This document shows positions 12,501-25,471 of a stretch of 64,000 nucleotides of DNA, piece after piece; the stretch's first letter is position 1; the number at the start of each line of letters is the position of its first letter. The stretch covers positions 39,756,631 through 39,820,630 of the forward strand of contig NC_092568.1 of NCBI RefSeq assembly GCF_037975245.1. Direction: 5' to 3'. Under the pieces are notes generated by a model, which was given only the letters and a program-made list of their open reading frames with translations, ran no database searches and was not told where the DNA came from. A program made the position numbers and the translations under genes. This stretch comes from Apostichopus japonicus. Its lineage: Eukaryota > Echinodermata > Holothuroidea > Aspidochirotida > Stichopodidae.

Positions 12501-15500
12501 TTATCTATTTGTAAAATCTATTTGTTTGTTTGCAGTAGGTAGGTCTTTTTCATAGGTTAAGGTATATACACGAAAGAAACCACCAGGCAAAACTGTTCCT
12601 GTCAATTTCTTCTTTTTATAAACATTTCTAAAATATTATTATTATTTTCACAACCTTGGTAACAAAAAATGTAATAAAATAAAATACATTTAGATCAATT
12701 ATAACAATGACAATATCAATGAAGATAGGACGGTTATTTTAAAATGAAGTTTTTACTTCAATATTAAATCCTACAATGATATGAACTAGTGAGGTTATGA
12801 GCCAAAACAATGGAAACGCTTAGGAAACGAGTTGTTTCACTTATAACATACTTACATTATATAGTCACTGTGTTTGTGTTCTTCATGTTTCTTCTATTTT
12901 AAATGACATTGAGTTATTTTCTCCTTTATATTTATTTATTTGCAGGCGGTAAGTAGTTTTCATGATGACGGTTCGTAGATACGTGCCATCATCTATTCCC
13001 TCTTCAAAGAAACTACCAGGGAAATTAATTCGTGTTAATTATTTATTTTCTAACACAAATAAAAAAAAAAAGTTTTCACAACGTTAACAACTGACATATA
13101 TTATGCATGTTGAAGGATTATATGCATGTATATCTCAAGGACGATAGAACGATTGATTTGTAACTTCAAAAGTTTACCGGTGCTGATATAAGCTAGAGAG
13201 ATGATAAGAAAAACAAAGAAAACGTTAAGGAAATCTCGTTGTCTCAGTTGCAATAAATTTCTATGAGAAATTCACTGTGTTTGCGTTTTTTTGTTGTTCT
13301 CGAAAATGTAATAATTTGTTCTTTTCTTATTTCTATGTATTTGTAACTTTGCAGGCGGTAAGTCTTTTTCATAAAACGTTAAGGTTGTACATAAGGAATA
13401 AACCACCAAAATGATTGTTTTAGAAATAAATGTGTAACTTTTACATTTTAACTATTGCTGACTTGAGCTAGTGGGGTGCTTATACAAAAACGAGATAGTT
13501 AAGGAAACTAGCTCCTTAGTTTTGATAAACTTCAACTTTAAAAGTCACTGTGTTTATGCTTTTACTGTTTCTCCTATATTATATTAAGATTTGTACTTTC
13601 TACTTTCTATCTATTTGTTTGTTTGCAGGGGGTAAGTCTTTTTCATAGTTGAAGTTATATACACGAAAGAAACCACCAGGCAAAACGGTTCCTGTCAATT
13701 TCTTCTTTTTATAAACATTTCGAAGGTATTATTATCATTATTTTCACAACCTTTGTAACAAAAAAAGGTAATAAAATAAAATACTTTAGATCAATTATAA
13801 CAATGACAATATCAATGAAGATATGACAGTTATTTTAAAATGAAGTTTATACTTCAATATTAAATCCTATAATGATATGAACTAGTGAGGTTATGAGCCA
13901 AAACAATGGAAACGCTTAGGAAACGAGTTGTTTCACTTATAACATACTTACATTATAAACTCACTGTATTTGTGTTCTTCATGTTTCTTCTATTTCAAAT
14001 GACATTGAGTTCTTTTCTCCTTTATATTAATTTATTTGCAGGCGGTAAGTAGTTTTCATGATGACCGTTCGTAGATACGTGCCATCATCTATTCCCTCTT
14101 CAAAGAAACTACCAGGGAAATTAATTCGTGTTAATTATTTATTTTATCTGTTTGTAAAATCTATTTGTTTGTTTGCAGTAGGTAGGTCCTTTTCATAGGT
14201 TAAGGTATATGCACGAAAGAAACCACCAGGCAAAACGGTTCCTGTCAATTTCTTCTTTTTATAAACATTTCGAAGGTAACATTATTTTCACAACCTTGGT
14301 GACAAAAAATGTAATAAACTAAAATACATTTAGATCAATTATAACAATGACAATATCAATGAAGATAGGACGGTTATTTTAAAATGAAGTTTTTACTTCA
14401 ATATTAAATTCTATAATGATATGAACTAGTGAGGTTATGAGCCAAAACAATGGAAACGCTTAGGAAACGAGTTGTTTCACTTATAACATACATTATAAAG
14501 TCACTGTGTTTGTGTTCTTCATGTTTCTTCTATTTTAAATGACATTGAGTTATTTTCTCCTTTATATTTATTTATTTGCAGGCGGTAAGTAGTTTTCATG
14601 ATGACGGTTCGTAGATACGTGCCATCATCTATTCCCTCTTAAAAGAAACTACCAGGGAAATTAATTCGTGTTAATTAATTATTTTTTAACAAAAATTAAA
14701 AGAAAAAAATAAGTTTTCACAACTTTAACAACTGACATATATTATGCATGTTGAAGGATTATATGCATGTATATCTCAAGGACGATAAAACGATTGAATT
14801 GTAACTTCAAAAGTTTACCGGTGCTGATATAAGCTAGAGAGATGATAAGAAAAGAAAAAAAAACGTTAAGGAAATCTCGTTGTCTCAGTTGCAATAAATT
14901 TCTATGAGAAAGTCACTGTGTTTGCGTTTTTTGTTGTTCTCGAAAATGTAATAATTTGTTCTTTTCCTTTTTCTATTTATTTGTAACTTTGCAGGTGGTA
15001 AGTCTTTTTCATAATAAACGTTAAGGTTGTACATAAGGAATAAACCACCAAAATGATTGTTTTAGAAATAAATGTGTTACTTTTACATTTTAACTATTGC
15101 TGACATGAGCTAGTGGGGTGCTTACACAAAAACGAGATAGTTAAGGGAACTAGCTCCTTAGTTATGATAAACTTCAACTTTAAAAGTCACTGTGTTTATG
15201 CTTGTACTGTTTCTCCTATATTATATTAAGATTTGTACTTTCTACTTTCTGTCTATTTGTTTGTTTGCAGGGGGTAAGTCTTTTTCATAGTTGAAGTTAT
15301 ATACACGAAAGAAACCACCAGGCAAAACGGTTCCTGTCAATTTCTTCTTTTTATAAACATTTCGAAGGTATTATTATTATTATTATTTTCACAACCTTGG
15401 TAACAAAAAAAGGTAATAAAATAAAATACATTTAGATCAACTATAACAATATCAATGAAGATATGACAGTTATTTTAAAATGAAGTTTATACTTCAATAT

Positions 15501-15990
15501 TAAATCCTATAATGATATGAACTAGTGAGGTTATGAGCCAAAACAATGGAAACGCTTAGGAAACGAGTTGTTTCACTTATAACATACTTACATTATAAAC
15601 TCACTGTGTTTGTGTTCTTCATGTTTCTTCTATTTCAAATGACATTGAGTTCTTTTCTCCTTTATATTTATTTATTTGCAGGCGGTAAGTAGTTTTCATG
15701 ATGACCGTTCGTAGATACGTGCCATCATCTATTCCCTCTTCAAAGAAACTACAAGGGAATTTAATTCGTGTTAATTATTGATTTTCAAACACAAATTGAA
15801 CAAAATCATAAATTTTCACAACTTTTAAAACCGACAAATATTATGCATGTTTAAGGATTATATGCATGGTTATCTCAAGGACGATTGGACGATTGATTTG
15901 TAACTTTAAAAGTTAACCGGTGCTGATATAAGCTACAGAGATGATGAGTTAAAAACAGGGAAAACGCTAAGGAAATCTCGTTGTCTCAGT
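12501..15990 (+). repeat. Array A, block 5: ten junctions in two ~1.64-kb higher-order repeats
   Basis: Junctions: 12536 TAG, 12946 GCG, 13355 GCG, 13629 GGG, 14042 GCG, then 14179 TAG, 14582 GCG, 14995 GTG, 15271 GGG, 15682 GCG. Corresponding sites are 1636-1643 bp apart and the flanks are nearly identical, so five units were duplicated together. The two TAG sites have the off-consensus donor GTAGGT and would be in-frame stops in phase 0; both sit only 137 bp after the preceding junction. Position 3 of the series differs between the copies (GCG versus GTG), a one-base change that could be CpG decay. Confidence 0.85.
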
Positions 15991-18600
15991 TGCAATAAAT
16001 TTCCATGAGAAGTCACTGTGTTTGCGTTTTTTGTTGTCCTCGTATATGTAATAATTTGTTCTTTTCTTATTTCTATTTATTTGTAACTTTGCAGGCGGTA
16101 AGTCGTCTTCATGATTAACGTTCATTATGTAGATACTAAATAAATCCACCAGAATGATTGTTTTGAAAAGATTGAAACTTTTACCTTTAATCATTGATGA
16201 CATGAGCTAGTGGGGTGACGAGACAAAAAAACAGGCAAAGCTAATGAAACTAGTTCCTTAGATGTAATAAACTACACTTTTAAGTGACTGTGTTTATGCT
16301 TTTACTCTGTCTCCTATATTATATTAAGGTTTGTTCTTTCCTACTTTCTATCTTTTTGTTTTTTTGCAGGCAGTAAGTATTTTTCATAGTTGACGTTTAT
16401 ATATACGGAAGAAACCACCATCTTTTATAAATATTTCTATGTAATATTACTATATTCACAACATTGGTTACACAAACTTAATACAATAAAGTACATTTTG
16501 ATCGAATATAAGAATGACAATGTCAATGAAGATAGGAAGATTGTTTGAAATGAATTTTTTACTTGAACATTTGATGCATTAATGACAGGAACTAGTGAGG
16601 CTTATGAGCCAAAACAGCGGGAAAGCTTAGGAAACTAGTTGTTTCATTTATAATATACTTACATTATAAAGTCACTGTATTTGTGTTTTCATTGTTCCTT
16701 CTATTTTATATTACACTTAGTTCTATTCTTCTTTCTATCTTTCACTTTTCAGCTGGTAAATATTTTTCATGATTACCGTTTGTAGACACTTGTCATCATC
16801 TATTCCCTCTTCAAAGAAACCACTAAGGAAATAAATTCGTGTTGATTATTTATTTTTCATACACAAGTTGAAAGGCATATGACTTATTCAGAATTTTAAC
16901 AACGCATAAATGCATATGTATCGATTACATGTATGGTTATGTCATTGACGATAGAACGATTGATTTGTAACTTTAAAATTCAACCGGTGCTAATATAAGT
17001 TAGAGAGATGATGAGTCAAAAAACATGGAAAACGTTAAGAAAATCTGGTTGTCTCAATTGTAATAAATTTCCATTAGAAAGTCACTGTGTTTGCGTTTTG
17101 TTTCCTCTATTAAGTAATAATTTTTTTCTTTCTTATTCTTAATTATTTGTAATTTTGCAGGCGGTAAGTCATTTTCATGATTAACGTGAAGTTTGTAGAT
17201 ACGAAATATATCCACCAGAATTATTTTAAAAAAAATTAAATTTTACATTTAACCATTGCTGACATGAGCAAGTGAGGTGATGAGACAAAAAACGGAAAGT
17301 TAAGGAAACTAGCTCCATAGTTATAATAAACTTCAATATTAAAAGTCACTATGTTTATGCCTTTACTCTGTCTCCTATATTACTTTAACATTTTCTTTTC
17401 TAATTTCTAATAATCTATTTGTTTGTTTGCAGGGGGTAAGTCTTTTTCATAGTTGACGTTTTCATATACGAAAGAAACCACCACCCAAATCAGACCCTGT
17501 CAATTTTTCTTTTTTTAAACTTTTCTATGTATTATTAGTATTTTCACAACCTTGGTAACAAAAAATTTAAACAAATAAACTTTATTTTGATCGATTATAA
17601 GAATAACAATGTCAATTAAGATAGGACGGTTGTTTTAAAATGAATTTTATACCTCAAATTTTGATCCTATAATGATATGAACTAGTGAGGTTATGAGCCA
17701 AAACAATGGAAACGCTTAGAAAACTATTTTTTCACTTATAACATACTTACATTATAAAGTCTCTGTAGTTGTGTTCTTCATGTTTCTTCTATTTTAAATG
17801 ACATTTAGTTCTTTTCTCCTTTCTATATATATCTTTGCAGCTGGTAAGTCATTTTAATGATTAACGTTTGTAATACATGTCATCATCTATTTCTTGTTCA
17901 AAGTACACACTAGACAATCAATTCCTGTCCATGCATTTTTTTCATGCACAACTTGCTGAAAATGTTAAAAATTTTAACAACATCAGTAACGCACAATTAA
18001 TACATTTATCGATGATAAGAATGGCGATGTCAATAAAGAAAAAACGATTGCTTTGAAATGAGTTTGTAAATTTAACATTCAACCACTGATGATATGAGCC
18101 AGTGAGCCAACACCAGAAAAAAAGGTTGGAGAACCTAATTATTTCAGTTTTAATAAACTTCCATTTTAAATTCACATTTCTTTGCTCATTTCTATCAATT
18201 CTCTTTTTTAGGGGATGGTAAGCTTTTTATGATTTACGTTTTTAGATACAAGTCATTATCTATTCCATCTTCGAAGGAGCCACATTCGAAATCAGTTCCC
18301 GTTTCTTCTTAATTAATATTCATAATTTGATTGGATTGTTTTTATTTCACAACATTTGAAAATCGCAATTTGATACACTCACATGTTTATGGAATATTTG
18401 CAATGGCAATGACTATAAAAGAATTGTTTTGAAATGAAATTTGAACTTTTCAAATAAACCATTGATGTTATGAGCTAGCGAGGCGATGAGCCAAAAGCAG
18501 GAATATCTGTTCAGTAAATAAATTGTTTCAATTGAAATAAATTCACAATTTGGAAACCACTGTATTCGTATGTTAACTGTTCTCTCTATTATGTGATGGC
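15991..18600 (+). repeat. Array A, block 6: seven junctions related to the 6.5-9.2 kb block
   Basis: Junctions: 16095 GCG, 16370 GCA, 16753 CTG (donor GTAAAT), 17161 GCG, 17433 GGG, 17841 CTG, and a six-base GGGATG at 18212-18217 with acceptor TTTTTTAG and donor GTAAGC. The order GCA, CTG, GCG, GGG, CTG, six-base site mirrors the order seen from 5314 to 9228, suggesting a larger duplication covering several kilobases. The six-base sites lie in a shorter, distinct unit type whose acceptor ends in TTAG, not GCAG. Confidence 0.83.
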
Positions 18601-19900
18601 TTTCTCTCTTCTTCTTTCTATCTATTCCATTTTATTTTGCAGGCTGTAAGTCATTTTATGATTTATCTTTGTTAGATAAACATTAGTATCGAATATCTCT
18701 TCAAGGAAACCAACAATGGGACTGTCAATGACGAGAAATCGATTAATTTGAAATACATTTGTAATATTAATATTTAACCGTTGATAATATGGGCTAGTGA
18801 GGTGATGAGCCAAAAGCAGGAAAATCAGTTCAGAAAATAAGTTGTTTCAGTTAAAATAAATTCACAATTTAAAATTCTAAAATCGATTCAGTAAATCAAT
18901 TGTTTCAATTAAAATAAATTTACAATTTGGAAACAACTGTATTTGTATGTTAACTGTTCTCTCTATTATGTGATGACTTTCTCTTTTCTTCTTTCTATCT
19001 ATTCCATTTTATTTTGCAGGTTGTAAGTCATTTTATGATTTATATTTGTTAGATAAACATTAGTATCGAATATCTCTTCAAGGAAACTAACAATGGGACT
19101 GTCAATGACGAGAAATCGATTAATTTAAAATAAATTTGTAATATTAATATTTAACCGTTGGTAATGTGGGCTAGTGAGGTGATTAGCCAAAAGCAGGAAA
19201 ATCAGTTCAGAAAATTATTTGTTTCAGTTAAAATAAATTCAAAATAAAAATTCACTGAACTTGCATGTTTATTGTTTTCTCCAATATATGATGACTTTCT
19301 CTATTCTTCTTTCTATCTATTTCATTTTTTTTTTGCAGTTTGTAAGTATTTCATGATTTTGTCTTTTGAAAAACATCAGTATCGAATACCTCTTCAAAGA
19401 AACAAACAATGGGACAGTTAATGACGAGAAATCGATTGTTTTGAAATACATTTGTAACATTATATTTAACCGTTGGTAGTACGGGATAGTGAGGTGATGA
19501 GCCAAAAGCAGGAAAATCAGTTCAGAAAAATAGTTGTTTCGATTCTGATAGAATCACAATTTAAAATTCACTGTACTTGTATGGTTATTGCTCTCTCTAT
19601 TATGTGATGACTTTCTCTTTTCTTCTTTCTATCTATTCCATTTTGTTTTATTGCAGGGTGTAAGTCATTTCATGATTTATTTTTGTTAGATAAACATCAG
19701 TATCGAATACCTCTTCAAAGAAACCAACAATGGGAATGTCAATGACGAAAAAACGATTGTTCTGAGATGAATTTTAAATTTAACATTTTACCATTTGTGT
19801 TATGAGCTAGTGAGGTGGTGAAGCAAAGCCGGAAAATCGGTTTAGGAAAATAATTGTTCCAATTATAATAGAGTCACAATTTAAAATTCACTGTATTTGT
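18601..19900 (+). repeat. Array A, block 7: four short-type units with GCT, GTT, TTT, GGT
   Basis: Units of 318-377 bp, related to those at 0.9-2.9 kb, carry junctions at 18643 GCT, 19020 GTT, 19339 TTT and 19657 GGT. All four have GCAG and GTAAGT intact. Although the flanking sequence is closely similar between units, each has a different triplet. This is one of the clearest places where the three bases vary against constant splice signals. Confidence 0.84.
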
Positions 19901-21800
19901 GTGTTTACTGATTTCTCTATTATATGATGATTTGCCCGTTTCTTCTTTCTATCTATTCCATTCTTTGCAGGATGTAAGTCTTTTCATGATTTACCTTTCT
20001 GTAGAACTGTCAGTATCGAATAACGTTTTAAAGAAACTATCATTGAATTCAAATCATAATTATTCCTTTTTTTTTAATACACAATTTCAATGAAATATAA
20101 CTAATTTCACAACACTGGTAACTCGCAGTTTCATACAATAAATAGTGTATCGACTATTTGAATGGTAATGTCAATGAAGATTGAACAATTGTTTTGAAAA
20201 TTGTTTGTATCTTTTACATTCAACTAATGATGATATGAGCTAGTGAGACACAATCAGGAAAAACGCTTATGAAAACTAGTTGTTTCACTTAAATTAAACT
20301 GACATTTTAAAGACGCCGTGTTTGTCCTTGTCTCTATTAAATGATGATTTGCTCCTTTCTTCTTTCTATCTATTAAATTCTTTGCAGGATGTAAGTCTTT
20401 TCATGATTTACCTTTCTGTAGAACTGTCAGTATCGAATAACTTTTTAAAGTAACTATCATTGAATTCAAATCATAATTATTCTTTTTTTTTTAATACACA
20501 ATTTCAATGAAATATAACTAATTTCACAACATTGGTAACTCGCAGTTTCATACAATAAATAGTGTATCGACTATTTGAATGGTAATGTCAATGAAGATTG
20601 AACAATTGTTTTGAAAATTGTTTGTATCTTTTACATTCAACTAATGATGATATGAGCTAGTGAGACACAATCAGGAAAAACGCTTATGAAAACTAGTTGT
20701 TTCACTTAAATTAAACTGACATTTTAAGGACGCCGTGTTTGTCCTTGTCTCTATTAAATGATGATTTGCTCGTTTCTTCTTTCTATCTATTAAATCTTTT
20801 GCAGGATGTAAGTCTTTTCATGATTTACCTTTCTGTAGAACTGTCAGTATCGAATAACTTTTTAAAGAAACTATCATTGAATTCAAATCATAATTATTCC
20901 TTTTTTTTTAATACACAATTTCAATGAAATATAACTAATTTCACAACATTGGTAACTCGCAGTTTCATACAATAAATAGTGTATCGACTATTTGAATGGT
21001 AATGTCAATGAAGATTGAACAATTGTTTTGAAAATTGTTTGTATCTTTTACATTCAATTAATGATGACATGAGCTAGTGAGAAACAATCAGGAAAAACGT
21101 TTATGAAAACTAGTTGTTTCACTTAAATTAAACTGACATTTTAAAGACGCCGTGTTTGTCCTTGTCTCTATTAAATGATGATTTGCCCGTTTCTTCTTTC
21201 TATCTATTAAATCTTTTGCAGGATGTAAGTCTTTTCGTGATTTACCTTTCTGTAGAACTGTCAGTATCGAATAACTTTTTAAAGAAACTATCACTGAATT
21301 CAAATCATAATTATTCCTTTTTTTTAATACACAATTTCAATGAAATATAACTAATTTCACAACACTGGTAACTCGCAGTTTCATACAATAAATAGTGTAT
21401 CGACTATTTGAATGGTAATGTCAATGAAGATTTAACAATTGTGTTGAAAAGTGTTTGTATCTTTTACATTCAACTATTGATGATATGAGCTAGTGAGACA
21501 CAATTAGGAAAAACGCTAATGAAAACTAGTTGTTTCACTTAAATTAAACTGACATATTAAGGACGCCGTGTTTGTCCTTGTCTTTATTTAATGATGATTT
21601 GCTCGTTTCTTCTTTCTATCTATTCCATTCTTTGCAGGATGTAAGTCTTTTCATGATTTAACTTTCTGTATAATTGTCAGTATCGAATAACTTTTTAAAG
21701 AAACTATCATTGAATTCAAATCATAATAATCCTTTTTCTCAATTTGAATAAAATATTATTTGTAATTTAAACATTTAATCATTGATGATATGAGCTAGTA
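19901..21800 (+). repeat. Array A, block 8: five ~417-bp units, all GAT
   Basis: Junctions at 19971, 20388, 20805, 21222 and 21638 all read GCAG, GAT, GTAAGT. Spacing is 417, 417, 417 and 416 bp and the units are nearly identical to one another, so this is the most homogenised tandem stretch in the first array and probably the youngest. The last unit has an internal deletion after 21730. The repeated 62-78 codon ORFs here (for example 20739-20927) run through the junction and are artefacts of the repetition. Confidence 0.88.
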
Positions 21801-22450
21801 AGCCACAATCAGGAAAAACGCTTATGAAAACTAGTTGTTTCACTTAAATTTAACTGACATCTTAAAGACGCCGTTTTTGTCCTTTTCGTGGGCTTCATTT
21901 CTCTATTATATTATTATTAATCAATGGTTCTTTTCTCCTTTCTATGCATTTGTTTCTGTATAGACGGTAAGTCTTTTTAAGGTTACCGTTTGTAGATACG
22001 TATCTGTATCTAAACCCTTTTCAAATAAAAACTTCTGGGAATCATTTCCTGTTTACTTCTTATTTTCATTACACGGTTCAATTGAAATATTATAATGTTC
22101 ACAACAGTGAAGATTGACAATTTAAGACAATAGCATGTTTATCGATTATATGAAAGGCAGTGTCAGTTGAATAAATGTACAAATTAACTATTGATTATAA
22201 TTATAATAAACTTAAAATTTAAAACCAAAGTATTTGTATGTTTACTATCTTCTCAATTATATGAGTACTTTCTCTTTTCTTCTCTGTACCTATCCCATAT
22301 TTTGCAGAATGTAAGTCTTTTCATGATTTACATTTGTAGATAAATATCAATTTATAATACTTATTCAACGAAACCACCAATGGGAATGTCAATGACGATA
22401 AAACAATTATTTTGAAATTAATTTTTAATTTGAATACTTTACCCATTAGC
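21801..22450 (+). repeat. Array A, block 9: terminal units, array end near 22450
   Basis: Two junctions remain: 21964 ACG, whose acceptor reads CTGTATAG, and 22308 AAT with TTTGCAG. Both have GTAAGT. Similarity to the array ends close to 22450, after a TTTACCCATTAG stretch; beyond it the base composition changes and no unit is recognisable until 29009. The abrupt end could be a rearrangement or insertion breakpoint or the true edge of the array. Confidence 0.75.
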
Positions 22451-25069
22451 GTCTATATCCATCCGCCCCAACTGCATTCCTTCAGGAATTGTGCCAAGTA
22501 GGAGAATCTTTTTTTGATACAGTTTGCAATCAGGGCTCTCCCTTGTGAAGTCGCGGTAGGACTCTCTCCTGCAAATTCGCAGCGGAGCTCTTTTGCATGT
22601 GAAAAGCGCAGGCACTCGTTTATGACTTATGATTACGGTATACTATCGTTGTACGTGCGGGCTACTGTCTCACATGCAATACACTGATTTCTTAATCATG
22701 TAATCACATAAAGTAGATCTCAAACTAAAGATAAAACGTTCCGAACAACATTTACTATATAGCATACAGTGAAAATGCCACAGGATCAAGCATTGTAAAT
22801 TGCATTACATCATTTATATACGATATATACCTTTTGAATAGAAATTTGGATTGCGACACATGTGGTGAAGCAATGTAACACGATCAAGTACTTAAAGTTA
22901 TGACTGGTGTTAGTTAAAGCTGCAATCACATGCTCTGACGTCTTTGATCAGGTGACAAATAAAGTAGTTTTCAAACAGTGTATCAATGAATTATTTATTG
23001 TACAGTAAAATCAGACCTTTTCAGCAACATATGTTGGCTTGGTATTATGATGTAATGCTCTATTATATTGATATATTGGTATCACCCTACAATGGATAAT
23101 AACAATTCAAATATTGTATTCACTTTTTTATGCATTTTTAAATAGATTTACAAAAATGTCTAACTTGCAGAAAAGTTTGTTTTATCTTTTAAGTATTTAA
23201 CGTTTTGGAACAAAAGATGGAATAATAGTTTGGGAAAAGATGAGGAGGCGTGGGGTAAGAAAGATAAGCCAGTTTAATGTTAACCTGCTTTTACATGCCA
23301 CTAATGTATAATGAGTCGAAAAGGTATATTCCCGTCATGTGCCCAGTAGTGACCTGTGTCCAGGGAAAGTTCCATGGCGGCGAATTCCAAGTTAGTGGAG
23401 GGGCATGTGCAAATTTTCTATTTGATAATTTGTTTTAGTGAAATTTATTTACTGCTCCCCTTTAGCCTAAAAATGTTTTAAAGGGGCCCTCTTTCACAGA
23501 AGCACTGTAAATCACAAATAAAATTGGTGTGAGTTAATGGATTGTTCAGGGCGATTTTTTTTTTGTATGGGTAACAGTGGAGCTCTGTCATCAGGGGTGG
23601 TGTACCACATAGAAATTTAGTGAAATAAAGGTTGTGATATTACATTATGAGGCTCAGAGCTAAAGCAGGTAATTTGTAAAATGAAGATGTATGGTGCCTG
23701 CCCGAACCCCCTTCCTTTGTAGGTTTCTATAGGGAATGGAGATAACACAGCATGTGTCACAGATTAGTAATCTGTACTAGTACCATGGACTAACCTCAAG
23801 CTCCACAAATTGTCCAAGGCATTCACTTCTTTCAATATCACGAACCCTCCATGCAGTCTTTTGATGGAATACATGTCACACACCTTAAGTATTATTCCAT
23901 GCATCATTGTTACCCCCACTGCTGTTAGAGGGTCACAGTATATTCATAGCTTAATGCACATTATATGTCGCCATAATGTGCATGTTTTTAATTATTTAAA
24001 TAAATTTTGCATTCGTAGCAATAGCCTAGTTTGCTAAAGTTACAACACATTTTACTGTCAGCCTAAATGTTTTTTTTTTTCATATTGTGTATGCTAGTGG
24101 TCTAATGCAAGTTTGAAGGAGGAAAATACTTTATATAGTCATCGTGTTACACACAAAACCTTGACCTACAACACCTAAATATAATCAACCAATTGGCACA
24201 GTTAGAAAAATCATTGACATTTTCTTAGTATCAGGGTTTCAGACTGCTACTTTGAAAATTGGTGGCCCTGTCCTTTAGAATGTAACTGTACTATTGTTGA
24301 AGGGCATGCCCATGTTCGTTGCTGTTTTGTAGAACATTCAAAATTAAGCAAGTGGGTGAAACTCCTATTTTCCATGTTCTGTTTCTCAGTTACACACCTA
24401 TATATTTAATTCTTTAATAGCGCTAGGTTTAGAATCCTCAAGTCCAGACTATGGACTTCAAGCTGATTTTCTGCTTTTCGGTTCTTGTTCTTAGACTAGG
24501 GTTAAGATGGATACAGACTTCAGCCAGAGTCCAGTCAAGTCAGCTGCAATATACTGGGATAGTCACTTCTGGAAAAACCTTTAAAATTATACTCAATACT
24601 TTTGCATTTTGTGGCTGTAATATCAGCAGTTTAAGAAACAATTGTTGCAGGTACTGCATTAATGTACAGTATTCTGTTCATGTTTAGTTTTATGTCTCAT
24701 ATACAAGCCCATGTTGGCACTGTGTGATACTTTATAGAATGAAATTGTATTATACGTCACCTAAAAAAAAAGAAAGTCAGAAGCCCAGACTAAGAAAACT
24801 GTCCAAGCATTAAGAATGTCTGTTGTAACTGTCAGCTCTATGACTAATAGGTTAAAATGCACCTTTGGTGACTTCATTTTGTTAGGGTAGGTCAGTTTCA
24901 CATTTAATATTCCCCAGTTGCATCAATGCAACTTACACTTATATAGCGTTATACCGTCAAAGTGTCACATTTTGTACTTTTCATTCGAATGCTAAGTATT
25001 CCGACGTAGGTCCCAGCGGGACCAAAAATTAGAATACATTTTCTAAAAAATTATACCTTATAAATATAT
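22451..25069. other. Unannotated spacer, no gene recognised
   Basis: This interval lacks the array repeat and has no protein-like ORF. The longest readings (78 codons at 24451-24687 and 75 at 23810-24037) have no recognisable motif. The first part (22450-22650) is GC-richer with some CpG. Nothing beyond short poly-T or poly-A runs can be supported. Confidence 0.5.
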
Positions 25070-25210
25070 ATCTTTGGGACTCATCAGGCGATGGCATGAA
25101 TCGAAACCCCTGATCTTCGTGTCACGAACCGAATTCAGTACCACTCGACCCCAGTGATTCTACTGATGTGTTAAATCGTATAAATTGGCTTACCCACGCG
25201 GACACCCTAA
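25070..25210 (-). repeat. Probable tRNA-derived SINE fragment (minus strand)
   Basis: On the minus strand a box-B-like GGTTTCGATTC lies at about 25098-25108, with an upstream TCGAGTGGTA resembling box A. Further upstream, next to the (TA)n tract, is GGTTAGGGTGTCC, which also occurs in the tRNA-like head at 50780. This combination of pol III promoter boxes followed or preceded by a simple repeat is typical of SINEs. No intact tRNA fold is claimed. The exact ends are uncertain. Confidence 0.5.
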
Positions 25211-25396
<186 letters not shown>

Positions 25397-25425
25397 ATAC
25401 TAGTTGAGACTAGTGGAACACTAGT

Positions 25426-25471
25426 AGTTGTAACTCGGAGTTTCACGCGTTTTAGCGATCGTCAGACAACT
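25426..25471 (-). ncRNA. Hammerhead-ribozyme-like motif of Penelope-like element type
   Basis: Read on the minus strand: AGTTGT (25471-25466), core CTGACGA (25465-25459), a stem-II segment with CGC/GCG pairing around a TAAAAC loop, GAA of the GAAA core (25444-25442), then a short stem III ACT/AGT closed by a CCG loop, GTT as the NUH cleavage triplet, and ACAACT (25431-25426) pairing with AGTTGT to make six-base-pair stem I. This is the type I layout with a tiny stem III known from Penelope-like elements. A weak point is a T-T opposition at the base of stem II where G-C is usual. A partial copy on the + strand from 25475 lacks the 3' half of stem I. Confidence 0.5.

Noticed and set aside
19899-21350. 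Repeated ORFs reading VSSFYL...QDVSLFMIYLSVEL in the 417-bp units
   Set aside because: Same cause: the DNA unit is near-identical; the ORF covers pyrimidine tract, junction and intron-like sequence.
1-22450. CRISPR array
   Set aside because: Units are hundreds of bp long and similar throughout, with no short repeat and unique spacer pattern; the setting is eukaryotic.
25000-25090. Hammerhead at the CCTGATGAGTCC word on the minus strand
   Set aside because: The GAAA core is missing after the possible stem II, so the structure cannot be completed there.
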